Both the position numbers and the translations under genes were made by a program. Positions 55,604 through 64,000 of a stretch of DNA of 64,000 nt are shown one piece after another (the first letter of the stretch is position 1; every line of letters starts with the position of its first letter). The stretch comes from Branchipolynoe longqiensis (taxonomy: Eukaryota > Annelida > Polychaeta > Phyllodocida > Polynoidae), in contig CM059187.1 in NCBI GenBank assembly GCA_030323885.1, forward strand, positions 131,384,424 through 131,448,423, written 5' to 3'. Below the pieces are notes generated by a model. The model was not told the DNA's origin and did not search any database. It was given only the letters and a program-made list of their open reading frames with translations.

Positions 55604-55954
55604 CTTCACACCCTCAGACGAAAGTTTGTTTTATTTAACGACGCCTCTAGAGTACATTGATTGTTATCCTCAGCTATTAGACGTCAAACATATGGTCATT
55701 CTAACATATTTCTTTGGAGGAAACACACTTTCACCACATAGGCTACTCTTTCCGATAAGCAGCAAGGAGTCTGTTATATGCACTTTCCAACAGACAGGAG
55801 AGCAGCTTCCACAGCCTTTGATCAATGAGTTGTGGACCACTGGTTGGAACAGAAAATAGCCCAAACTGCAAATGGGTCCACTCAGCAAGATCAATTGGGT
55901 GACCCACACCTTCATAGCTGGACGCTCTACCGCCTGAGCTACTTCCCGCTCCGG
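55604..55954 (-). mobile_element. SINE-D: mollusc-type SINE with 9-bp target-site duplication
   Basis: Read left to right: GTTTGTTTTATTTAACGACG, CCTCTAGAGTACATTGATT, AGACGTCAAACATATGGTCA, TATGCACTTTCCAACAGACA, then at the right a tRNA head (complement of GGGAAGTAGCTCAGGCGGTA, GAGCG). I recall the TTTAACGACxCCxCTAGAGxACATTGATT body from many molluscan genomes. TTCACACCC at 55595-55603 and 55955-55963 flanks it. Confidence 0.8.
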
Positions 55955-55963
55955 TTCACACCC

Positions 55964-56742
55964 CCACAGAGTCACACCCTGAACGGTGTCATTCCTGACG
56001 CCGCCACTCTCCATCTCCCCACACACCAACCACCCCACCCCACTTATCACACTACACTAATCCCGTCAGAGCCTGTCCTGTCACACCGGTTCTGTCAAAC
56101 CCTGTCGGTTCGTAGCCATATTCTTACATCAACCCCCACATCACGTGACAACACTCCTATAGCAGGTCGTCACATCCCATCCCATCAGGGACACTCACGT
56201 CTCACCTCCTACGTGAGTCCTGTCTCCTACACCACATCTCTTAGCGCTGAGCCTAGTCATGTAGTCCGAGAGGCAACGTGACCTACCATACCTCCCCTCC
56301 CCCAATTACTCTGCTAGACTAGCCCTAGAATGTTCCTTAGGGTATACTGAACACATTACACCTTGGTTGCAACTAATCTCTACGGATGAACCAGAGTTAG
56401 AGCTCTAAATATGAGGGTCCTATCGTGACTGATTGTAGACATCCAAACAAGGTTTAAATAAATCTGCATTAAATCACCCACAAAAATCAATCTTTCTTCG
56501 TCAAATTTCCGACCGTCTGGACGCGGATTAGAGGCGGTAGCACCGAAGGTCGACCGACACATCCGGGGTCGCCTCTCGCCATGATTGGCTGATGCGGGCT
56601 CGAGGCTGCATCCGTCGGGATAGCATAGGCGACACAGCGCCCACCCACCCCCAGCCGGTCGCTGCACGGGTAGGCCCCCTACAGCCTAAATAACATTAGC
56701 ATGACTATTTATACCATACATAATGAATAAATGTGTGTCTGA
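55964..56742. other. Unique DNA, C-rich at left
   Basis: No repeat or supported gene. A minus-strand frame of 95 codons (56380-56667) has no recognised domain. Confidence 0.4.
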
Positions 56743-57011
56743 ATGCTTTCTGCATTGTCAAAACCAAATAGAAATGAACTGATCTACTCATGTTGTATCC
56801 TCAGCCTCCCTGCCCTGTCTCTCCCTTTAGATGACACAACTGAGCTGTTCTCTACATCGACCTGTTCTCCAGTTGTGTACAGGGTCTGGCCCCTTAGCAT
56901 GTCATCACCGCCCATGCGGGTAGATAGGTCATTCCCTGAAACTGGGCAGTAAAGTGCGACATTGGAACCAACATTGAAAACCTTCCAAAAACAGTGCAGA
57001 AAACATTCCAA
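56743..57011. other. Possible exon remnant, strand undecided
   Basis: On the plus strand a strong 3' splice-like signal (CCCTGTCTCTCCCTTTAG, ending at 56831) precedes a frame of about 40 codons ending in TAA at 56952. On the minus strand a 75-codon frame (57011-56784) contains VGSNVALYCPVSG, which has the spacing of an immunoglobulin-domain B strand (hydrophobic-x-Cys-x-V-x-G), and an Asn-Ser-Ser site. No partner exons were found. Both readings are weak. Confidence 0.25.
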
Positions 57012-57039
57012 ATGATACGATAATTTATGTTTCTATGAA

Positions 57040-57308
57040 CGTTTGCATGTTGTGCATATGACAGAGTTCGAATAAGACGATTTCACTTTTTGAATTAGAT
57101 CTTTTACAAATTGAGAAATATGTTAATATCACTTTCATTTAATGCCACCAAAATCTAGATTGGCAATTTTGATTTCAAGTCATGAAAAGTCAATATTGTA
57201 TGTGCTTTATTATTGCAGCACTATCTAAGTGAGATATGTAGAATCAAATCTCGTTTAGTGGTTTTGGTTCTTAAAAGGTTGATACATTCATCACACAATG
57301 CAGCTTTG
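57040..57308. mobile_element. MITE-K remnant
   Basis: CTATCTAAGTGAGATATGTA, GAATCAAATCTCGTTTAGTG, GTTTTGGTTCTTAAAAGG and CACACAATGCAGCTTTGA align with the right half of MITE-K copy 1. The left terminus is weak. Confidence 0.5.
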
Positions 57309-57584
57309 ATTCGGAAAAGAAACAACACTGAGAAATAGTTTAGGTAACAGAAGTTGAAGTAGTAACGGGAGTGACGCGCGCACCGAGCCCTAAGAGAAAA
57401 ATATGCAGTAGTAGTAGGGTTGTGGGCTGGAAAGTGTATGTGTCACCAGCTCGCCAAGAAGTGAAGATAGTAGGGCGAGCTCTGGTGGATGGCAGTGAAA
57501 ATGTCAAAGCCCACTGGCAAATCCAATGGATGGCAACGTTCAGTGTCCATCCATTCAGGTAGAGTCCTGGATACTCATGCGGAC
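57309..57584. other. Unique DNA
   Basis: Nothing recognised. Confidence 0.4.
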
Positions 57585-58555
57585 GATCATTAGCATCCAT
57601 CTGTTGAGTGTTGAGTTCCACATAGTGAATGTCGTTTTATTTTGTATTCTGTATGTTGTATTGGTTGCGTTATGGTTCTTTACCCTCTACTGGAGGTAAT
57701 CTCTGAGAAGTTCCAAGCGGTCTCCGATAATCAATATGGCCAGGTTATTTGTCAAGTTATACGTTATTAATACCCAAGGCGGGAGAGAATAAATAGGTTG
57801 TTGACGAAATGCCTCATAGAGTATGGAGAAAGCTTTCTAATGTGACCACTCCACATCCACGACCAAAATTAAGTATAATTCAATATCTAGTCCATATGTT
57901 GGCTTACTGTCATGCATAATCCTGCAGATGATCATTAGCATCCATCTGTTGAGGTCCACATAGTGAGTGTCGTTTTATTTAGTATTCTGTATTTTGTATT
58001 GGTTGCGTTATGGTTCTTTAACCTCTACTGGGAGTAATCTGTGAGAAGTTCCAAGCGGTCTCTGATAATCAATTGGCCAGGTTATTGTCAAGTTATATGT
58101 TATTGTCCAAGGCGGGAGGATAAATAGTTGTTGACGAATGCTCATAGAGTTGGAGAGTTTTAATGGCACTCCAATCACGACAAATTAGTAATTCATACTA
58201 GTCATTGTGCTATGTCATGCATAATCTGCGATGATCATTAGCATCCATCTGTTGAGGTCCACATAGTGAGTGTCGTTTTATTTTGTATTCTGTATTTTGT
58301 ATTGGTTGCGTTATGGTTCTTTAACCTCTACTGGGAGTAATCTGTGAGAAGTTCCAAGCGGTCTCTGATAATCAATATGGCCAGGTTATTTGTCAAGTTA
58401 TATGTTATTAGTACCCAAGGCGGGAGAGAATAAATAGGTTGTTGACGAAATGCCTCATAGAGTATGGAGAAAGCTTTCTAATGCGACCACTCCACATCAG
58501 CACCCAAAATTAAGGATAATTCAACATCTAGTCCATATGTTGGCTTACTTTGTTT
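57585..58555. repeat. Three-copy tandem repeat, 345/303 bp spacing, corrupted middle copy
   Basis: GATCATTAGCATCCATCTGT starts copies at 57585, 57930 and 58233. Copies 1 and 3 are nearly identical for more than 200 bp (GGTTGCGTTATGGTTCTTTA, GAAGTTCCAAGCGGTCTC, AGTATGGAGAAAGCTTTCTA). In copy 2, from about 58075, many single bases are missing, mainly at repeated letters, making it about 40 bp shorter. Confidence 0.88.
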
Positions 58556-59067
58556 GTGGATATTCATTGTCATATTAGAAACCTGGAATGTACCCTTAAA
58601 AATAAACAGATGTATTATATTTATTATCAACAAGGCTATAGATAAAACCTGGGGTGTGGTTGATAAAAGGTTGCGAGAGGGTTTCTGTCGTACGCTCAAG
58701 CTGAACAATTCCAACACATCAATTGCCAAGCAAATGGAAAGCGAGGTAATCAATCGTGCGGTTGTTGAGGAAATGTCTCCAAGGCGTTGATTGATAGCGA
58801 ATAATACCTCCCGGTTCTTTGTGGTAGATTGTCCGTCGAAAGTGGGTGACAAAAAAAAACACCTCACAACAGTCCATTCAATTAGTCTTCACACCAAGAA
58901 ACTTTCATTGTGCTGCAATTAATTGATTCCCTCCATCCCTTACCCGAGGGGGGGATAGTTTGTGGACTGAATGGCAGTGAGTGCTGACATCAATTTGAGG
59001 TTAAACGCTAATGCAATGGCAACGTGCATTTTCTAGTGATTTTTTAGAATTGGATAGGCTACGTTAT
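58556..59067. other. Unique DNA with two opposing open frames
   Basis: A plus-strand frame (58554-58790, 78 codons) ends DKTWGVVDKRLREGFCRTLK and so on, and a minus-strand frame covers 58867-58478 (129 codons, hydrophobic). Neither gives a recognised domain. The minus one is the longest frame in the window that is not low complexity or a known repeat, although its end runs into the triplication. Confidence 0.3.
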
Positions 59068-59510
59068 GGCCCTGTCACATTACAACGTTTCTCGCCAATG
59101 CACCTCGACGTATGTGATTTTTTGGTGCAACATCGGGATACGTCAGGAAGCATTATGCACACGTTAGGCGCGCATTGGTATTCGTTCATCTACGGCAACG
59201 ATCGGCAGCGTGCGTCAGGGAATCGGCGAAGGTTTGCGCTTGCACAAAACTTTCGGCATGCGACAACAGGCAGGTGCTAACATTATGGTGACGTTAGGGG
59301 CGTGTCAAGATACATTAAATGCGCTGGAATAACGTTATGCGAACGCTAGGCAGATGCCGCATGCGCATGAGGGTCATTCCCACATGTTGCGCCAAACTGT
59401 TGCTTTTTGTTGTTTTACGTCCTAGCACATATCAGGATGGCATGACAAACTTTTACCACAACGTCGGCCACACGCTACTAATACATTGCGCTGATGCATT
59501 CAAGGTGCCA
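59068..59510. mobile_element. Group V element V5, left end only
   Basis: GGCCCTGTCACATTACAACG, TTTCTCGCC at left. The interior is rich in ACGTTAGG/ACGTTATG/AACGCTAGG variants and GCGCATTGG words. A SINE-A tail fragment interrupts it at 59401-59440. No right terminus was found. An 89-codon frame inside is not credible. Confidence 0.5.
59401..59440 (-). mobile_element. SINE-A 3'-end fragment
   Basis: GCTTTTTGTTGTTTTACGTC, CTAGCACATATCAGGATGG: the last 40 bp of SINE-A, inside V5. Confidence 0.65.
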
Positions 59511-59529
59511 TAACCGAAGAGTAATGAAT

Positions 59530-60172
59530 TGGCATTTTAGGTTTTTGCAATATCAATGGTTGGTTGTTGGTTGGTTGTTGGTTGGTTGTTAGAGTTTTAC
59601 ATCTTGGAAACATCAAAGGTGATATCGGGACGGATATTGACTTGAGTCTGTGTACACTCCTGGTGACTTTATAGTCCTGGGCCACTAGGAAATCAGGCTG
59701 CCGGCACCATGACCCAATATCCCGCTCAATCACATTATCCTGACACTGAGCTAATCTGTCCTTGCCCTATCCTATTAATATCAAGCACAATGCTAGGAAG
59801 CAATAACTATCAATTTTATAAGCAAGTGGTTTGGCTTGACCGGTAACCAAACTCCCGATGTCCCACACATGAGGCCCGCGTTCTAGAGCGCAATATCGAA
59901 GGTTATATCAGGACGGATGCTGGTTAATGACAATACCTACTAATGGCCGCTTTACAGTGCTTCCCCATCGTTACATAGTGACGTTGATGCCATGTCATGG
60001 AACTCCACCCAGTCATATTATTCTGACACTTATTTAACTAGTCCATTCCCTGCAGTACCAACTTAGATGGCGACAAGAATACATTTGTTAAATTTTGCTT
60101 TTAGTCGGCCCTGAATCGAACCAAGAACCTCCCGCAAGGAAAGTAGATGCCCTACCAACTTGGATATTATGT
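59530..60172 (-). mobile_element. SINE-A, old copy split by a younger SINE-A
   Basis: Right part 59898-60172: GAAGGTTATATCAGGACGG, body, and a degenerate head. Its expected 3' tail (TTAGGTTTTTGCAATATC) lies at 59537-59554, to the left of the inserted copy. GCAATATC is present on both sides of the insertion. Confidence 0.78.
59555..59889 (-). mobile_element. SINE-A, young copy nested in an older SINE-A
   Basis: Starts with repeated TTGGTTGGTTG at left (extended tail), full body, and a head truncated at GCCCGCGTTCTAGA. The target duplication GCAATATC is at 59547-59554 and 59890-59897. Confidence 0.85.
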
Positions 60173-60299
60173 TCAGTTACTATTAATGCAGAACAATTAC
60201 CATGATACATGGCTTAGTAAATACTTGTCTTAAATTCATATATACATAATTCATTATATGTCACAAATAGATGTAGGCAGTTGATCCATATTTGTTGCA
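60173..60299. other. Unique spacer
   Basis: Nothing recognised. Confidence 0.35.
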
Positions 60300-60611
60300 G
60301 AAGATTTGTTTTTTGTTGTTGAAGATTTATACTGCCTATTATGGATAAGTCTGAATAGACTTGTTTTCACCATTAGACAGTTTGTCGATAGAAAGCCTGA
60401 GCCTACACTTTTACCGACCCAAGGGATTTTTAACCTCCCACACCAAATAGACATGGTATGAGAGCAACTGGCCTTTGATGACGCTATAAGTTAACCACGG
60501 CAATGGAAATCCAAATTGCAGAGGTATGGGCATGGAGAATCGAACCACCAACCTTGAGATTAAGAGTCTGAACTAGAAAAACGTCAGACACTCTAACCAC
60601 TCCACCAGAGA
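60300..60611 (-). mobile_element. SINE-C copy 3
   Basis: TTGAAGATTTATACTGCCTA tail at left, body (GACAGTTTGTCGATAGAAAG, TTTAACCTCCCACACC), and a head at right reading on the minus strand TGGTGGAGTGGTTAGAGTGT, GACGTTTTTCTAG, CAGACTCTTAATC, then GGTTGGTGGTTCGATTC. T5 is at 60577-60581. It has a short insertion (GACGCTATAAGTTAACCACG) relative to copy 1. It abuts SINE-B pair 2. Confidence 0.82.
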
Positions 60612-61135
60612 GAATCGTATGCACTATAATTATTGTCATGGGGATGATGAAAATGGGAATTATTGTGCCTAGAGCAGGACTCAAACCCACATCTCTTTGC
60701 ATTCATGGCCAATGTGCTAACCATTACACCAACTACGCTCTCTAATATCACCATTCTACCCATGCCTACCTATCTATGCAGCTCCTTGCCTGAGAGGGCA
60801 GTGCATACCAGTACACTCGTCCCCCTGGTATTGTAAGTCGTTTAATGCTTACAATTACATACAGGCAATGCACTTACATATACATACACAGGGTAGGTTT
60901 AACAACTACACCGCGCATAGCTTGTACAGGATCCTGGTCATGGCACCAGTGTCATGGGGGGTGATGAAAATGGGAAATATTGAGCCTAGAGCGAGACTCG
61001 AAGCCACATCTCTTTGCAGTGTGCTAACCATTACACCACCTAGGCTTTCTGATATCACCATACTACCCACGCCTACATGTCCATCTGGCTCCTTGCCTGA
61101 GAGGTCAGTGCAGACCACTACACTACACTATTATA
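60612..61135 (-). mobile_element. SINE-B pair 2
   Basis: Two tRNA-Gln-like modules with B boxes near 60680 and 60990, about 310 bp apart, as in pair 1, with the same linker blocks (CCCTGGTATTGTAAGTCG, TTTAATGCTTACAATTACAT, ACACAGGGTAGGTTTAACAA, TACAGGATCCTGGTCATG). In the second module the region between the A and B boxes is shortened by about 11 bases, yet the closing GCCTAGG/CTAGGC stem is kept. Confidence 0.75.
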
Positions 61136-62129
61136 CGAATACAAATATGCATAGGAAACAACGTAATATTATGATTATATCCCGATCTACTGTTGCATGG
61201 TATTAATCTGTGATTATGGCATGCGAGGTACTGTGGGACGCTATCAACAGTGGCGCCACCTATGGCGGTTATTGTAACTAAACCAAAAGCAGCGTTACTG
61301 CGGTCGGTCGTGGAAAGTGAACATAATATATGCGATGCCCTGGTTTACTTTATCAGCGTAATGAAACGCTAGGTTAGCTATGGGATGTTGAGCAGCTGAA
61401 TGCTGCAGTCGTGACATGCGTACGTTGTTGTCTACGTATGCGAAATTATTGCTGGCGTAGTGGTCGTGAAACTGTCGAATTGTGTGTGGAACTTGGGGAG
61501 TGGGATTAAGAGGGCGAAGGTGGGGATTGAGGGTATGGGGGTGGGGGTTGGGGAGTTCTTGACTATTGGATGGCGGTCACCGATTATTGTACATTGGAAC
61601 CATAGAATACAATGCCATTTCTTTTAGTCGACCAAAATCATTCCAAATAATGAACAACAAATATTTAAAGTTGGACAAATTCCGCAATTGCTCGGCAATC
61701 CTGATAGGTCTAGTAGGTATTTGACTTTAGCGGCTGGGGGTGGGGATGGGGGGGGGGGGTTGGATACATAGATGATTTCCTTAATAAGTAGTGGGTTCAT
61801 CGCACAGGAATTTGGTGAATGGGTAAGTGGTTTGTTGGTCCTAAGCCGGGTTTCTTTCCTGTGGCACTGTAACGTGGAAGGCTGCAGTTCCAATTGGAGG
61901 CGGCAGTACCGAGTGAGTCCTGTAATCCCTCAGGTCCGCGTTCTACCAGCATTTCACTTGGCGACTTTACTAACTCACCATGGAAAACTTCTCGCCTAAA
62001 ATTCAGTCTAGTTCTGGGCATTGCTGTGCTATACATGTAGCTGACTGCAGAAGCATTGACAAATTCTTACTGCAATTACCATCGAACCCGATGTTTGGGT
62101 GATGTAAGTATTTCCGCTTTTACCATATA
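61136..62129. other. Unique DNA with a G-rich segment and CTCF-core-like motif
   Basis: GGCGCCACCTATGG at 61252-61265 (CCATAGGTGGCGCC on the minus strand). G-runs at 61730-61758. Frames of 79-89 codons have no recognised domain. Confidence 0.4.
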
Positions 62130-62163
62130 TATATATATATATATATAGATGTATACATATATA
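62130..62163. repeat. (TA)n microsatellite
   Basis: TATATATATATATATA then GATGTATACATATAT. Confidence 0.85.
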
Positions 62164-62396
62164 TGAAGAGTTCAGGTGCAAAACCACTTAAACACCAATC
62201 TAAAATTTGATGTAAAATAAGAGAATTTTACCTGAAAATAATTTTAATTCTCAGTACTTTTCTTGTGATGACAGGATTGTGAAGCAATGAACAAACAAGT
62301 AGGAATGTAAAAATACAAACTCTTTGACGGCTTGATTCCCATGTGTATCTTAATTTCTGGATTGGCGTTTACAGGGTTTTGCGCATTAACTATTCA
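62164..62396. mobile_element. MITE-F copy 5, best preserved
   Basis: TGAAGAGTTCAGGTGCAAAA, CCACTTAAACACCAATC at left. GGATTGGCGTTTACAGGGTT, TTGCGCATTAACTATTCA at right. TATA directly flanks both ends, which may be part of a TA target duplication, although the surrounding (TA)n makes this uncertain. Interior ACCTGAAAATAATTTTAATT and CTTGTGATGACAGGATTGTG. Confidence 0.83.
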
Positions 62397-62469
62397 TATA
62401 CAGATCTGTGTAGATATATAGATAGCTATATAGATATATATATATATATATAGATAGATATACATATAT

Positions 62470-62512
<43 letters not shown>
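62397..62512. repeat. (TA)n/TATAGA microsatellite
   Basis: Two TA runs separated by ATAGATAGATATACATATA. Confidence 0.9.
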
Positions 62513-62767
62513 CTGGCATTATTGTGGCAGTATTATGGAGGGTGGCCGCAGGCTCTACGAAGCTGTCTATCTCTCATATCTTGGAAGGGACGGGATGGGT
62601 GTGGATGGTGTCGCGGAGTAGGGGGGGGGTGCTCAGTCGGCGGGTGCTGGGGTCAGCAGGGTCAGGTCGAGACACCTCGCATTAATTAAAGCAGCCCTGG
62701 GAACATGAAACAGAAAATTGACCCGGGCAGGAAAGCCTACAAAACTTGACTATTCAGCATTGCTGGA
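62513..62767. other. Unique DNA
   Basis: Nothing recognised. Confidence 0.4.
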
Positions 62768-63265
62768 CCTCCAACCTCCAACCTCGCACCTCCCGCTTCC
62801 TGCCTCCAACCTCCCGCTGGCAACGTCCAAACCCCACCTCCCGCCTCCCGCCTCCCGCCTCCCGCCTCCCGCCTCCCGCCTCCCGCCTCCCACCTCCCGC
62901 CTCCCGCCTCCCACCTCCCGCCTCCCGTCTCCAGCCTCCCGCCTCCCGCCTCCCACCTCCAGCCCCCCACCTCCCGACTCCCGGCTCCAACCTCCTGCCT
63001 CCCACCTCCCGCTTCCAACATCACACCTCCCTCATTCCTCATCCTGCCTCCTGCCTCCTGCATCCTGCCTCCCCCTGTCAACCGCCTCCCGCCCCTAACC
63101 TACCGCCTCCGGCCTCCCGCGCCCCGCCTCCACCCTCCAACTTCCCGCCTCCCATATCATCCCGCCTGCCTTCTCCTGCGTCCCCCCTCCCGCCTCCAAG
63201 CTCCAACCTCCAGCATCCCGCGTCCCACATTCCCCCTCCTGCCTCCTGCCTCATGCCTCCAACCT
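62768..63265. repeat. (CCTCCCG)n 7-bp minisatellite
   Basis: About 70 units of CCTCCCG with CCTCCCA, CTTCC and CCTCCAA variants. It is purest at 62838-62960. Frames up to 173 codons are repeat-encoded Pro/Ser/Arg and Gly/Glu/Arg. Confidence 0.93.
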
Positions 63266-63480
63266 AGTGTCGCCAGCCCCCTCCCGCCAGCCCCTTTCTG
63301 GCCGCGCCCAACTAACCCTGGGATCACTGGCGGTCACAACTTCTGAAAAGCAAGGCGACTGGAATATATTTATAGCCAAATATATTTATAGAAAAAACAT
63401 TTATAGAAGAAAAATAATTCATATTTATCTAAATTAAACAAGAAACTATAAATAAACATCCTACCAAACAATAATTGATT
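63266..63480. other. Unique AT-rich DNA
   Basis: Nothing recognised. Confidence 0.4.
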
Positions 63481-64000
63481 AAAAGAGAAACGTGCCCTCA
63501 ATCCTAGAAGGGAGAGGTTTGGGCCGAGGAGGTGGAGCTGGAGGGTCTTGCGGAGGTCGAGGAGAGTGAGGAGGGACGAGGAATTGAATCAGTTGCGAGT
63601 CTGGTGACGAGTTCTTTGTGGTGGCGCCACTGGTGCTTTATTAGGTGTCGCACCGGGGGAGGGGGCGGGGCGGCGTCGTCCCGGCAGCACGGCCGCCCCC
63701 TCCCTCGGCCTTCCCTGGCCCATGCCTCCGGCGGACTGAAGTACGAATATAGAGATACAAACCCAATTCTGACGTTTTGGGGGCCGCAGTGAGACAGCGG
63801 GCATGCAGGCTAATCTGCGCTGTGATTTGGAGTGCGCCACGATCTGTCCCGAATATCGACATTGGCTAACCCAATCCACCCCCCCTCTCTCGCCTCCATA
63901 TATCTCTCTCCTCCTCCTTCTCCTCGCTGACCCCCTCCCCGAGCTACTCAGCCCTCACACACACACTCATACTGCGGCGGTCAGTTAGGGCAGCGCAGTG
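63481..64000. other. GC-rich island at window edge
   Basis: GC-rich, with GTGGCGCCAC at 63621-63630, a GGGGGAGGGGGCGGGG Sp1-like box near 63655, and a CCTCCTCCTTCTCC pyrimidine tract near 63912. Frames of 61-96 codons on both strands have no recognised domain. It could be the edge of a gene lying beyond the window. Confidence 0.3.

Noticed and set aside
55670..56281. Frames of 126 and 149 codons
   Set aside because: Largely within SINE-D and its C-rich flank. No domain.
62718..63267. Open frames of 114-173 codons, Pro/Ser/Arg-rich and Gly/Arg-rich
   Set aside because: Encoded by the (CCTCCCG)n repeat. There is no non-repeat flank with coding character.

Overview
This window looks like non-coding, repeat-dominated nuclear DNA from an animal. 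I found no protein-coding gene that I would stand behind. The evidence is the lack of long complex open frames on either strand, the several families of tRNA-headed SINEs, and the many short inverted-repeat DNA transposons (MITEs) and micro- and minisatellites. One SINE at 55.6-55.95 kb has a body I recognise from memory as a type widespread in molluscan genomes, so a mollusc or another lophotrochozoan is my best guess. That placement rests on memory of the family and not on a search.

Dispersed families defined here by comparing copies within the window: (1) SINE-A, about 310-340 bp, tRNA-headed, roughly 20 copies and fragments, two of them with clean 9-11 bp target-site duplications; (2) SINE-B, a paired tRNA-Gln-like module (37.7 and 60.6 kb, with a degenerate relative at 48.2 kb); (3) SINE-C, tRNA-headed with an internal T-run (32.2, 45.7 and 60.3 kb); (4) SINE-D, the mollusc-type SINE (55.6 kb); (5) MITE-T, three copies of exactly 257 bp (19.8, 24.3 and 28.2 kb); (6) MITE-P, a TTAA-flanked family with GCCGTGTTCACAC ends (10.1, 18.1 and 21.9 kb); (7) MITE-K, a TTAA-flanked family with AGTTGCATAGTCCGATG ends (4.05, 32.9 and 42.5 kb plus remnants); (8) MITE-F, with TGAAGAGTTCAG ends (five copies); (9) a pogo-like TA-flanked MITE at 11.4 kb; (10) group V, five elements that share only a short GGCCCTGTCACA(C/T)TA terminus.

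Layout: 0-8.5 kb is mostly AT-rich unique DNA with SINE-A fragments, a CTCF-like minisatellite at 4.4 kb and a MITE. 8.5-12 kb is transposon-dense (group V, MITE-P, MITE-F, pogo-like). 12-21 kb holds unique DNA, a G34 tract, a 375-bp tandem duplication, MITE-P and MITE-T. 21-31 kb has a MITE-P nested in a SINE, G-rich low complexity, two more MITE-T, an inverted SINE-A pair and the largest group V element. 31-47 kb alternates SINEs and MITEs with GC-rich islands and 10-bp minisatellites. 46.4-47.2 kb is a CA-rich satellite. 48-64 kb contains a second CTCF-like minisatellite locus, GC-rich islands with E-box and NRF1-like motifs nearby, SINE-D, a corrupted 300-345 bp triplication, a SINE nested in a SINE, and a (CCTCCCG)n tract.

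The most unusual signal is that group V elements, and to a lesser degree MITE-P and a MITE at 37.4 kb, appear to be filled with repeated variants of the motif that sits next to their own termini. Each element has a different motif, although group V members share the same outermost bases.
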